From contig MU119504.1 of the NCBI GenBank assembly GCA_014904845.1, positions 1 through 62,767 on the forward strand: a stretch of DNA of 62,767 nucleotides, given 5' to 3'. The stretch comes from Acephala macrosclerotiorum (taxonomy: Eukaryota; Ascomycota; Leotiomycetes; Helotiales; Mollisiaceae). Below the pieces are notes generated by a model that saw only the letters and a program-made list of their open reading frames with translations, was not told the origin of the DNA and searched no databases. The position numbers and the translations under genes are program-made. Numbering within the stretch: position 1 is the first letter of the stretch; every line of letters starts with the position of its first letter. This document shows, piece after piece, positions 10,212 through 22,500 of this stretch.

Positions 10212-12930
10212 ATGTCTACCAAATTCTCGCTGCGGGAACTTTTCAAGAGCCGCAGGTCCAAGAGAGCAGGAAATCCGGAGCAGAACGGCAGGCATTCACG
10301 AGACGGCCCCACTACCCCGCCAGCCGTGTCGGAGACGCCTGCATGTGATGCGGAAATTTCGATGGCTCCCAAGCTGTCCCAGCCTCAAAACCCAAGCATT
10401 GTTGCTTCCGTCAATGAAGAAGACAGTACGAAAGCCGCTTCCAGCAGCGTTACAGAGCTACAAGCTCCTTCAAACTCGCCTACCACTGATGCTCAGCAGA
10501 CTCCCGCTAGCCCAGACGTGGGAGCCAAAAAGCCTAGGCCCCCAGCGTCCGCTGTGCAAGAGACTTCAAAAACTGCTTCTTCTAGTCATGTTGCACAGGC
10601 CCAAGATCCAACTTCAGTCGTACCCGTCACTGATACGCAGACTGGTCCTGCTGAAGTCGATCCGCAGGTCAAAGAGCCTCAGCCAGCGACAGAATTCGCG
10701 GTACAACAGACCCAAGCCATTTCCACGTCCCAGAGGCTCTGGAACGACGCTTACGACAACATTGAGAATGATAACAAGACTGCGGAGCTTGTCAAGGCTT
10801 ACGTGAAAACCCTGATGATGGTTCTCACCTCCGCTTCTAGAACCAACGATGTTTCAACCGAACTAAAAGACCCGACCAAGCGATAAGCACACATGAAAAA
10901 ACTGGTTGAAGAAGGCTAGGCAAAAGTTTTCAAGGCGTCTAATATTACAGAGGGAGTCGGTGACATCGCCGAATTTATTCTTTCGGCCAAGGGGTTGGTC
11001 GATGTGGCGATCCAGAACATACCGCAGGCTGCACTTCCGTGGGCTGGTGTTTGTGTTGGATTACAAGTGAGCACTTACTCTAGTATCTCAAAAGCCGTTT
11101 CCGTGTTAACTAATGTCCATCTAGATCCTCTTGAATCCTGCGAAAGCGACAAGATCTAACCTCACGGGCATCGCACATGTTGTTTCTAGAATGGACTGGT
11201 ATTGCGACCTGACCGAACATCTCTTAAACAAAGACAACATCGTGGTCGGGAGCGAGTCTTTCGAGACAATCCTACAGCAGTTGGAAAGGACGGTTGTCGT
11301 GCTCTATAAGGCTCTCCTCCTGTATCAGATGAAGAGCGTCTGCTCCTACTACCGGAACCAAGGGCTAGTCTTCCTCCGTAGCCTTGTGAACTTGGATGAC
11401 TGGGATGGCGATCTGAAGAGTGTCACGGATGCAGAAGCCGCCCTTTAAAAGGATACGGACCAGTATAACAGTCAGCATGCGAAGAGCTCCCTAGGGCAGC
11501 TTGTCAAGCATGCTGAAAGAATGGAGAAACTACATAAGGACATCCGCCAAACCCTTGAACAATTCATCGTTCAACAGAAGGAGAGGCAGACGGATGAGGA
11601 AGACACAAAATGCCTCTGCGACCTCTTCGTAGTGGATCCACAAGATGATATGGAGACAATTGAGATGAAGAAGGACGAATTGCTCGACGACGCGTATAAG
11701 TGGATCCTTGATACAAAGGAGTATGCAGCATTTACGAATTGGACCAATAACAAATCGTCCCTATCGTCATGTCGACTACTATGGGTCAAGGGTCATGCCG
11801 GAACAGGGAAGACAATGCTCTTGATGAGGATCATTCGCCAACTTTCGGCTCAGCCCGCTGTGCTTTCGCCTAATGTCTCGCACTTCTTCTGTCAAGGCAC
11901 AGATGACAAGTCTCGTAACAGCGCAACGGCCATCTTGAGATCTCTGGTCTGGATGCTTCTTGTTCAACAACCACGTCTTATCTCGCATTTACGATCGAAG
12001 TACAAGCACAAGGGCCGTTCTCTTTTTAGCGACGGGAATGCATTGGTTGCTATTTCTAATGTGTTTAAGAATATGCTGAGAGATCCTGGTTTATCGCCGA
12101 TATATTTCATTGTCGATGCCCTTGACGAGTGTGACCAGGGATTGACAGTCCTGGTCCAGCTCATTTCAACTTCCCTCACTCTCTCCGATAAAGTAAAATG
12201 GCTAGTCTCCAGCCGCCCAGAGGTCGAGCTCAAGAACTCGGACACTTCAGGGGGCCTAGTTGAGCTGGATTCTCAAAATCTAACAAGTCCTGTCAACGCA
12301 TATATCAACTACAAGCTCTCCGCTCTGAAGGAAAAGGACGGCTACGACGACGATACGTTGGCAAAGGTTTCAAACGAGATCCGTCAACGAGCTAAGAACA
12401 CTTTCCTTTGGGTGGCTCTCGTGTTCAAAGAGCTCAGCTCAGTGGAGGGATGGTACGCTGTCGAGATCATTGAAAAGATCCCTCCTGGCTTGTCAGAGCT
12501 GTACGATCATATGATGACCAGAATTGAGAATGGGAAGATGAGCGACCCACAATATTGTAAGAATGTCCTGATGGCTACTTCTCTTGCATATCGCTCGCTC
12601 TCCCTCTTTGAGCTTCCAGTCCTCGCTGGTTTGCCACCCAAGATTAAGCCGCAGTCGATGGTTGAGAAATGCGACTCATTTCTAACAACCAAGGAGAACA
12701 CGGTCTATCTGATTCACCAGTTCGCCAAAGACTACCTTAAGGCGAATTACTCGTCTAGGTTTCAGTAAAGCGGGACTATTCAAAAGCATACGGATATCAG
12801 TAGACGTTTAATCGATGCAATATTAAAACTGAGAAAAAATATTTATATTTTACTATTTTCTGGGTTCGAATCAAAGGATATAACGATTCTAAGTTCGAAT
12901 TTTCTAAAAAGATTTTAATATTTTTGTATT
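10212..12930 (+). pseudogene. NACHT (NWD-type) NOD-like receptor, nonsense-mutated and RIP-eroded at its 3' end
   Basis: STAND/NLR-type signalling NTPase of the fungal NWD class, known for roles in incompatibility and cell death. ATG at 10212 (context agccATGTC). A Ser/Thr/Pro-rich leader of about 170 residues is followed by the NACHT N-terminal domain (LWNDAYDNIE ... AALPWAGVCVGLQ ILLNP ... SRMDWYCDLT ... YQMKSVCSYYRNQGLVFLR). The NACHT NTPase has a P-loop GHAGTGKT (about residue 508), Walker B YFIVDALDEC (about 613) and VSSRPEVE. One intron, 11067-11124 (GTGAGC...CTAAT...CTAG), lies between GLQ and ILLNP. In-frame stops: TAA 10884-10886, TAG 10917-10919, TAA 11446-11448, TAA 12766-12768. 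Each is one C-to-T step from a Gln codon. After the last stop the same frame continues in recognisable NWD linker sequence (SGTIQKHTDISRR, KLRKNIYILLFSGFESKDIT) to about 12900. The product is therefore non-functional, and its WD40 part lies in the next desert. Confidence 0.88.
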
Positions 12931-13429
12931 TATTAAATTCGATATTTTTATTAAGTTTATTCGCAATTTAATTTATATTAATTTATTAAAAAGTTTTAAA
13001 AAAATATATTTAATTTGTATAATAATAATTAAATTTATAAGTTTTTAATAAAAATTTTTTATTATTAATTAAAAGTTTTAAATCTAATAAAAAATTTTTA
13101 TTTTTTATTTTAATAATTAATTAATTAAAAATTTTTTATTATAAATAAAATATATTATTATATTATTTTTATAAATACTAATAAAATTAAATAATTAAAA
13201 TTAAATAAATTTTATAATTTTATTTATAATATAAAAATATTTATTTTTAAATTTAAATTAATTATTTTTAAATTTAAATTAATTATTAAATTAATATTTT
13301 TTTAAATTTATAATAATATTTTTTTTATTTAATTTTCGAGTAAATATTATTCGAGAATTATTTTAAAAAAAAATTAATTATATTAGAATTTTATTAAAAA
13401 TAAAATAAAAATAAAATTTTATTTTATAA

Positions 13430-14060
13430 ATATTTAAAAACTATTTAAATTCAATTAATAATATCGTTTTTTTATTTAATAAAAATAAATTAATATCGAG
13501 ATTAAATAAATATATTATACGAGTATAAAATATTATAATAAAATAAATCGAATATATATTTAAAAATTATTTAAATTTAATTAATAATATCGTTTTTTTA
13601 TTTAATAAAAATAAATTAATATNNNNNNNNNNNNNNNNNNNNNNNNNNNNNNNNNNNNNNNNNNNNNNNNNNNNNNNNNNNNNNNNNNNNNNNNNNNNNN
13701 NNNNNNNNNNNNNNNNNNNNNNNNNNNNNNNNNNNNNNNNNNNNNNNNNNNNNNNNNNNNNNNNNNNNNNNNNNNNNNNNNNNNNNNNNNNNNNNNNNNN
13801 NNTTTTTTATTTAATAAAAATAAATTAATATCGAAATTAAACGATTATATTATACGAGTATAAAATATTACAATTGAATAAATCGAATATATATTCGAAG
13901 ACCGTTTAAACTCGATTTATAATATCGAAATTAAACGATTATATTGTACGAATATAAAAAAATAAATTAATATTAAAATTATTTAAATTCGATTTATAAT
14001 ATCGTTTTTTCGTTTAATAAAAATAAATTTAATTTATATAAATTAAAAATAATTTATTAT
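13430..14060 (+). pseudogene. RIP-degraded WD40 repeat array (3' part of the NACHT gene)
   Basis: A tandem repeat of exactly 126 bp (atatcg at 13461 recurs at 13587), which equals 42 codons, the unit length of WD40 repeats. One frame decodes consistently. Before the gap: SRLNKYIIRV-stop-N ... IEYIF, then NNIVFLFNKNKLI. After the gap: SKLNDYIIRV-stop-NITIE, then IEYIFEDRLNSIYN. These match the WD40 pattern S-G-S-x-D-x-T-I-R-V-W ... T-G ... V-x-F-S-P-D-G-K once C-to-T and G-to-A changes are considered (W codon to TAA, T to I, P to F/L, G to K/E). The array starts about 660 bp after the NACHT stop, the expected linker length in NWD proteins. The phase differs from the NACHT frame (codons start at positions 2 mod 3, against 1 mod 3), so an indel or intron lies between. 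One post-gap unit is 94 bp, from a 32-bp deletion between ATATCG repeats. Confidence 0.75.
13623..13802. other. Assembly gap (180 N) inside the WD40-like array
   Basis: A run of 180 N. Both flanks are copies of the same 126-bp unit, so the gap results from unresolved tandem repeats. The true number of copies is unknown. Confidence 0.98.
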
Positions 14061-16690
14061 TATATTTAATTTCGTTCGTTTTATTTAATAAATAAATTAA
14101 ATAATTTTAAATAATTTAAAAATATTATATTTTTTAATAAGTTATTAATTAAATAAAATAATTTAATTTTTAAAAGTTTTATTAATCGAATTATAATTAT
14201 TATATTTTTAAATATTAAAATATAAATATTTTATTTAATTTAAATCGTAATATAATCGAAAATATATATTTTTATATTAAAATTTATATATAAAAATATT
14301 TAAAATAAATAAATTTAAAATTTAATTTTTTTTAAATTTAATTAATATATTATATAAAATTTAAATTTGAAAATATAAAATTTTAATAATTTTATTATAT
14401 TAATTTTTAATTAAATAATAAAAAATTAAATTTTTTTAAAATATATTTATTTATTATATATATTATATAATTTTATAAAAATTAAATTATATTATTTTTA
14501 TTAATTAAATTATTAGTATTTTAAATTTATTTATTTTAAATATTTTTATATATAAATTTTAATATAAAAATACATTTTTCGATTATATTACGATTTACAT
14601 TATAATATAATATATTTATTTAATATTTTTTTTATAATAAAATATTATTAATTGTTTTAACGACGAAAAATATTTAAATAATATTTATTTTTAATTATTA
14701 TACGTTAAATATTTTCGTATTATATATTTATAAAATAACGATTAAATAATTTTTATATTTTATAAATAGTTTTATTTTATAAACTTATAACGCGCATTTT
14801 ATATATTAATATTTTAAAATGAAAATTTAAAAATAATAAAAAAAGAAATTAAAAAATTAATATTATTAATAATAAAAATTTGTAATTTAAAATATAAAAT
14901 TAATTAAAATTAAATTATAAAATAAAAAAGAAATTACATAATATAATTAATAATAAATTAATTATTAATAATATAATAATAAACGATTTTAATATAAATT
15001 TTTTTTAATATATATTAAATATAATAATATAATATTAAATTAAAGTATTATTAATATATTTTATATAATTATTATTTTTCGTTTAAATTTTTTAAATTTT
15101 TTTATTTTTACAAATAATTGTTTATTTAAATAAAATTAAAATTTTTTTCAACAATCGAAATTATAATAATTAAATATATATTAAATATAAAATATATAAA
15201 TATTTGTTTTTTTTCGTACAAAGTATTTTTTAATAAAAAAATAAAAATAATTTTAATATTAAAATTATCGAATTTAAAATATTTTAAATTATTTTATTAA
15301 AATAAAATATATATTAAAAGTTTTAAATATAAAATATATAAATTATTTATTTCGAAAAATTCAATTAATAAGCGTATAATTAATAGCGTATTATATTAAT
15401 AATAATAAAAATATATCGATTAAATTAATTATAATATTTAAAAATAATATTATATATTTTATTTATATATTTAAAAATAATATAAATATTAATAAAAAGT
15501 ATAATTAATATATTTAAAATATAAAAAAAAAACTTAAAAAAGAAATTTTAATATTTTTATCGATTTATTATAATAAGTTTCTTTACGTAAAAACGAGACA
15601 AATTTATAATATTAATTCGATTATATAAAATAAAAAAAACGTAATTTTTTTAAAATCGAATTCGAATAAAATATTTTATTTGAATACGATTAACGTAATA
15701 ATAAAATATATTGAATTTTATAATAATAATTACGTTTTTTAAATTCGATATAAAAAAATTTTTATTATTTTATTATTTAATAACGTTAAATTATTTTTTA
15801 TTAATATAATCGTTTTTATTCGATTTAATAAATTTCGAAATATAAAATTTTTTATTTATTTTATTTATTAATTTAAAATAATAATATCGATAAATTAGTA
15901 TCACATAATTCGTTCGTTTACGTTTTTATCGTTTTTAATTTTTAGTTTTTTTTATAATATTAAACTTTTAACGAATAAAAATTAATAAAAGTTTTTTATA
16001 AAAATAATAATAAATAATTTCATTTTTACGATAAATTAAATTTATATTAATAATAATAATTTTAATAATTTAATTTTTATTTATTTCGATTTTTTTTTTA
16101 ATTTCGTTTAAAAATATTATAAACGTAATTCGTTTAATTTAATATTTTTAAAAATATTTTTTTTATAATAAATTATTATTTTTTATTAAAAAACACGTTT
16201 TTATTAATAAATAATATAAAATTCGTATCGATAAAATTTTTATTAATTTAAAATTATTAATTTACTATATTTAAAACGTTATTTTTTATTAATCGTTTAC
16301 TTTAAAAATTAATATTAATTTTTATTAAATTACGTATTATTTACGTAATACGAGTTATTTTAATTATAAGCGAAAAATATCAAATTTAATCGAGGTATTT
16401 AAATGTAGTAATTTGATTAATCTATTAAAAAATTCGATAGTTTCGTAATTTCGAATTAATATATAATCGATTCAATAAAAAATATTAAAATCTCGATTTA
16501 TATGTAATTATATTACGTTTACAATTATAATATATCAATTAATTCAAATTATATAAAATTTATAAATAAATTGAAATTTAATTAAATACTTTTAAATTTT
16601 AAGTTTTAAACGATTTTATTAATTTATTATTGTATAAATTAATAAAATATAATCGTATTTAATAAAAATAATAATCGTAAAATTCTTTAA

Positions 16691-17340
16691 TACGTTTTTG
16701 TTTTAAGTATTAAAATATTTATTTATTTAAATGTTTAATATTTTTATAATTACGCAATTTTTAAAAAAGATTTTAAAAAATCTTTTTTTAAATTATATAT
16801 TAAAAAAAATAATTTAAATTAATTAAATCGATTATAATAACTCGATATAAAAAACGAAAATTCTAAGAAATATTTTTTTAATATAAAATTTTAAAAATGC
16901 GTTTTTATTTTAAATATTAAAATATTAATATATTAAAATTCTATTTTAATTTTATAATTACGTAGTATTTAAAAAAAATTTTAAAAAGTTTTTTTCTAGT
17001 AAATATAATCGTAATAAATATTTATAATCAATAAAATCAATTATAGTAATTTAATATAAAAAATGAAAATTTTAAAAAAAAAATTTTAATATAAAATTCT
17101 ATTAAAAATACGTTTTTATTTAAAGTATTAAAGTATTTAAATATTAAAATAATTACGTAACTCTCGAAAAAAATCTCAAAAAATCTTTTTTTAAAATTAT
17201 ATATTAAATAAAATAATTTAAATTAATTGAATCGATTATAATAATTTAATATAAAAAACGAAAATTTTAAAAAAAATTTTTCTAGTAATATAAAACTCTA
17301 TAAAAAGTACGTTTTTATTTTAAATATTAAGAAACTTATT
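16691..17340. repeat. ~205-bp tandem repeat, about three copies
   Basis: The landmark cgtttttattttaaatatta recurs, with small changes, at about 16691, 16898, 17109 and 17308 (spacings about 207, 211 and 199). Intervening blocks also recur in order (aattaattaaatcgattata, cgatataaaaaacgaaaatt). All copies are AT-mutated. Confidence 0.7.
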
Positions 17341-17545
17341 AATTTATCGGTTTTATTACTCGATAAAATTTTAAATTATTATTTTTTAATAATTATATTA
17401 ATTTTAAATACTTATAAAACGTTTAAATTAAAAACTTTTAATTTAAAATTAAAAATAAAAATAAATTATTAAAATTAAAAATTTGATAACTTTTCGTAAA
17501 AACGTTTTTACGAGACTTATAAAGCAAAATATGCATCGAATAAAA

Positions 17546-17605
17546 AAAGAAAAAATTCGTTCGTTGATTAATTTATTTACGAGTTAACGAACGAATTTTT
17601 TCTTT
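17546..17605. repeat. Perfect 20-bp hairpin
   Basis: AAAGAAAAAATTCGTTCGTT at 17546-17565 is exactly complementary to 17586-17605, with a 20-nt loop. A perfect stem is unusual in DNA where both strands have been mutated independently. It could be a terminator-like or foldback relic. Confidence 0.75.
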
Positions 17606-20600
17606 CGAAACGAAAAAAATATTTTATCGAAATTGAAATCGTCGATTTTATACGTAAAATGTTTTTCGATTTTTATATTTTTCGTTTTATTAAATTTAAT
17701 AAGATTTTTAATATATAATTTTTAATATCGTAATATAACGAAAAAAAAAAAATTAAAAATTAAAAATAAAATAAATATTAAATCGAAAAATATCGAATAA
17801 TATTTTTTTTTTTAATTATAAAATTCGAATTTAAATTATATCGACTAATAAAATAAAAATACGTTATTTAATAATAAAACTTTTTTTACGTTAAAATATT
17901 ATAATCAAATAATACGTCGTTATTAAAATTTTAATTTTAAAATTTTTATTTAATATATTTAAAAGTTTTTTAACGTCGAAATTTAAATCGATAATTTTTT
18001 TATTATTAAAATTATAATTGAAAATACTTTTAAACGTATTTATCGTTTTACGAAACGTAATATTAATTCGATTATTTTATAATTAATTATATATTATCGA
18101 AAAAAAAACTAATAATTAATTTTATAATATAAATAATTTTAATAATATTTCAATGAAATTATTTTATATTATAATTATAATTAAATATTTTTTTAAAAAA
18201 ATTTTTTTTTTCGATTTAAAATTAAAATAATTAATTATTAAAAATAATAATTATTATTTAAAAATCTTTATAAATTATATATTATATTTATATATCGTAT
18301 TTCGAATATTTTAAATTAAATTTTAAATTTATTATTATTATATTACGAATATTTTTAATTTATATTAATATATAATATTTAAAAAAAAAATTAAATTAAA
18401 TTTAAATTATACTATTTATAATTATTAAAACGATTAATAAAAACTTTATTTTCTAATTAATAAATATATTATTTATTATTTATTAATTCGATAAAATCGT
18501 CGATTAAAAATTAAATCGAATTTATAATAATACGTATATATTATTTAAATTATTAAAAATTTATTTAAATAAAATTATAATTTCAATATAATAAATCGAT
18601 AATTAAAATAAAAAACTCGTTATTTATATATTATTAATTTGACGATTATAAAATAAAATATTAAAATAATTTTAGTTTTTTTTAATAAATTATTTTAATA
18701 ATATCGTTTTAATTAATATTTAATATAAAAAAAAATTATTTTTTATTATATAATTCGCAATATAATAAATAAAATATAATATTTTTATTATAATAAAAAT
18801 CTATGAAATATTTTAATTAAAACGAATATAATTAATAATTATTAAATTTTACGAATTAATTTAATCGTAATTATAAATCAAATAAATTACATTTAATTTA
18901 TCGATTTCGAAATTAAATTATAATTCTCGTAAGATCTCAAATTTACAAATTTTCGTTTTTTGATTTTTTCGATTATATTTAAAATAAATAACGTTATAAT
19001 TTAATAAATAAATTTATTTTTTAAAAACGATAATATAATTATTAATAAATAATTTAATATAAAATTTATTATCGATTTTTCAGATCTTAATAAAAAGTAA
19101 TATAATTTTTAATTTAATATTAATATAATTATTAATATTTAAATTTAAATTTTATACAATAATAAATTCGAAATAATATATTATTTTAAAAATAAAAACT
19201 TTATTTCGTAAAATTCGATCTCGTAAAATATTAAATTCGAGATTTATTTTAAAATATTAATTCGATTAATATTAAAATTAAAAAATTTATTAAAAATTAT
19301 TTATAAATATAATCGAAAAATTAAATAATTATAATAAAATTAAATATTATTATCGTATAACGAATTATTATATTAATAATTAAAAAAATATTTTCGAAAT
19401 ATTTAATATTAATTAATAATAAAATAAATAAATTTTTTAAATCGAAAAAATTAATAATTATTTAAAAAATAAATATTTTATTTCGTACGATTAAATTTTT
19501 AATTTTAAAACGTTTTTTTAATTTTTAAAAAAAAAATTTCAATATTTATATTTTAATAATTATAATATTTCGTTATAATTATTAAATTATAAAATCGTTA
19601 ATATTTTTTTTATCGATAATAATTTTTATAGTATTTTTTAATTAATTAATCGATTTTTAATTTCGACGTTTAACGAGTTTTAAAATTATAATATATCGTA
19701 AAAAAAATATACAAAAATTTTATAGCGCGCGAATTTATAAAAGTAATTAAATTTAAAACTTTTAAAATAATGAATTAAAATCGTTTAATTTTATTATAAT
19801 AATTTAAAGTTTATTTTATAAAAATTATAAACGATATTAATATTATTTTATTTTAATTAAAAAAAATTAAAAATAATAATAATAAAATAATAAAAAAAAT
19901 TTTAATTATTTATAAACGTAAATTAATTACATATTATATAAAAAATAATCGATATATTTTTTAATTTAAATTTATATTAATTTCTCGTATTATTTATATT
20001 TAATATATTATTATTAAAAATATATTAATTACTAATTATTATTTTATATAAAATTTATATTAATTATATATTTGAATTTCATTGTTTTTTATTAATATTT
20101 GTATAAATAAAATCGATTATAAATACTTTATAATCGTTCTTATAAAAAAGTTTATTTTACGTAATATAAAAATTATTTTTATAATTATTAATTTGCAAAT
20201 TAATCGTGTATTTTTTACGTTTATTATAATTTAAATTTTTAAAATAAATAATATTTTTTCAAAGTTTAAAAAAAAAAAAAAATTTATTTTAATCATTTAT
20301 TATAATATAATTAATAATAAAATCGCGATATAAATAATTATATTAAACGAAATATTATAAAACGATAAAAATTTTATTTTTTCGAATTTATAAAAACGAT
20401 TTAAAATTAATATTAATTAATATTCGTTTTTTTAATTAAATAATTTTAATTAAATTATTTAATTTTAAATCGAAATTAAAAATTTTTTAAAAAAACGAAT
20501 TCGAATTTTACGAAATAATAATTATATAATTAATTTAATTATTAATCTCGTAAATTTATAATATAATAATCAATTTATCGTATAAATAATATATAAATTT

Positions 20601-21290
20601 TATTAATATAATCGATATTTTATTTTTATATTTATTTATAAACGCTCGAATATATAATAATATAATTTTTAAAAAAAACGTTTTAAAAACGATTTTTCGA
20701 AGTTCGAATTTATTTTTTAGTAATTTTATAATAAGTATTACGACTTTTAACGTTATAATATATCGTAATATTTTTCGTTTTTTAATTAATCGTTTTATTA
20801 ATATAAAATTAAAAACGAGAAAATTTTATTAATAATAAAAAATCGTTTAATACGTTTTATATTTTTTTTACGTAATATATTAATAAAATTATAAGCAATA
20901 TAATAATTATAAAATATACGATATAAAAAATACAAATTATTATACGTATATTATATTTTTAATTTTAAATTTATTAATAAATTAAATATTTTTTAAATTA
21001 TATTTTTAAATCGCATATTTAAATAAAAAAAATTATATAATATTTTATAATTAAAAGTTTTTTTTGTTTTAATTATCGAATAATTTCGAGTATATAATTT
21101 TAATAGAAAATAATATAGTATCAAATTAAAACAATTCGCATTTGAATATATTAATACGAATACGATTAAAAGAAAATAATTTAATATTTAAAAAACTAAT
21201 ATATAAATTTAATCGAAAATAAATAATTTATTATATTCGTAAAATAAAGTTTCAAAGCAAAGAAAAGCTTGAAATCGAGAGTTTTAATAC

Positions 21291-21951
21291 TAATTTAAAC
21301 TAGATATAGTTTTATCAATACGTGAGTTTCGCCTTAGCAAAAATGTTTGATACTGCGTACGGCAATCGAACTACCCATCGTCGTCAGCGAGTTTCCTGCC
21401 TGCAGGATAGTAAACCCTTTCACTTCGTTTCAGAACACTCGCATTCGATCTCGTTCGTGCTCTTGTACAGTACAACACCCAACTACTGGTTCTTCATCCT
21501 TCGTCTCTCCGTGGCTATCTTGCACCAATCCCTCCTCTATCTTCGCCATTCGCCTCCCAGCTGCAGTACCTTCGTATCTCCATCATTCTCCATTGCTCGC
21601 CCCACACCAAGGTCATCCGACAACCTCCAAAATTATCTCGAATGCCCGCTCCCTTGAGCCTCCATTTCTCTCGGCCATCTTAATACTTGCTGCGCGTCAC
21701 TATTCCCCACCTTCCATCTACACTTTATTGTTACAGTTACTGCTTCCCAGAGAGCCATGGCATTGCATTTTGTCATTAGCAAGCTCCACAAGAGCCATGG
21801 TCAAGGCACAGCAAAGACCTGGATCGTGGCATAACTTTTCGACATTGGCAACGCCATCCAGGTTGTTTCGTCTCTCCATGCTTAACTTGTAAGAAAACAC
21901 GACTTTACATGCCCTTACCAAGGCTGAGAATATTGCGCAGTAAAAAGAGTA
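21291..21951 (+). other. Non-coding 5' part of island III
   Basis: C/T-rich sequence of normal composition upstream of the TPR fragment. Long open frames here are low-complexity and not protein-like. A 31-codon frame from ATG 21799 has no recognisable similarity. This may be the old promoter and leader of the TPR gene, with its N-terminal coding part deleted. Confidence 0.4.
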
Positions 21952-22431
21952 ATGTATGCCAGATACCGCGGTCTTGCAAAAGGACCGGTCTCAGTGTGTT
22001 TGAGGCGCATGATGTGTCTTTATAGCGATGGACGATTTAATAAGGCCGAGGTTTTATTTGTGGAAGCGATAGAAACTTGCAAGAGGGCGCTTGGTGCAGA
22101 CCATCCAGACACGCTGACTGGCATGGGTGCTCTGGCGCCAACGCACTGGAATCAAGGACGATGGAAGGAGGTCGAAGAGCTAGCGGTGCAAGTAATGGAG
22201 ACAAGCTTGATACTATTAGGGCAGGAGCATCCAGACACGCTGACTAGCTTGAACAACCTTGCTTTTACGTGGAAGGGTAATGGCCGACATGCGGAAACCC
22301 TCAAGCTGATAGCTAATCATCCCTATACTTTGTTTGCCTCTATAACATTGCTTGGGTGGCAGAGGTGGCAGAGGTGGCAGAGGTGGCAGAGAGAAACTAG
22401 TACCTCGGCCGGCGAAGGTCCGAGTAAGTAA
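21952..22431 (+). pseudogene. Kinesin-light-chain-type TPR protein, C-terminal fragment
   Basis: Tetratricopeptide (TPR_10/12, KLC-like) repeats of the kind found at the C-terminus of fungal NB-ARC/patatin-type NOD-like proteins, where they act as sensor or scaffold. Two units are clear: DGRFNKAEVLFVEAIETCKR-ALGADHPDTLTG, then NQGRWKEVEELAVQVMETSL-ILLGQEHPDTLTS. A third begins NNLAFTWKGNGRHAETLKLI and jumps to ANHPYTL, so about a dozen residues between LKLI and ANHPYTL seem deleted. The natural C-terminus follows (stop at 22429-22431), with a WQR expansion from a 9-bp repeat. No NB-ARC, NACHT or effector domain precedes it; upstream is non-coding and then desert. It is best read as a truncated gene, though a small stand-alone TPR protein cannot be excluded. 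Confidence 0.7.
22355..22390 (+). repeat. 9-bp minisatellite (ggtggcaga x4)
   Basis: Four perfect in-frame copies of ggtggcaga near the end of the TPR fragment, encoding repeated W-Q-R. The identity of the copies points to recent slippage. Confidence 0.95.
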
Positions 22432-22500
22432 TAATAGAATTAGTCGGAATAATAATCTAATAAAAAACGTTTGCCAAATACGATATGAAATATAGAATAT

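Larger units (their letters stand above)
12931..21290. repeat. RIP-type AT desert downstream of the NACHT gene
   Basis: About 8.4 kb of A/T-only sequence with CpG-restricted cytosines and no ORF. Sub-features listed separately: WD40-derived array (13430-14060), assembly gap, ~205-bp tandem repeats (16691-17340) and a perfect hairpin (17546-17605). The remainder probably contains other degraded elements that I cannot identify. Confidence 0.8.

Noticed and set aside
9863..10806. Long overlapping + frames upstream of and over the NACHT start
   Set aside because: They are out of frame with the recognisable NACHT N-terminal domain, which starts at 10212, and lack domain-like sequence.
21322..21892. 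Two long + frames before the TPR fragment
   Set aside because: S/T/P/L-rich translations of a C/T-rich leader; neither joins the TPR frame by a plausible intron.
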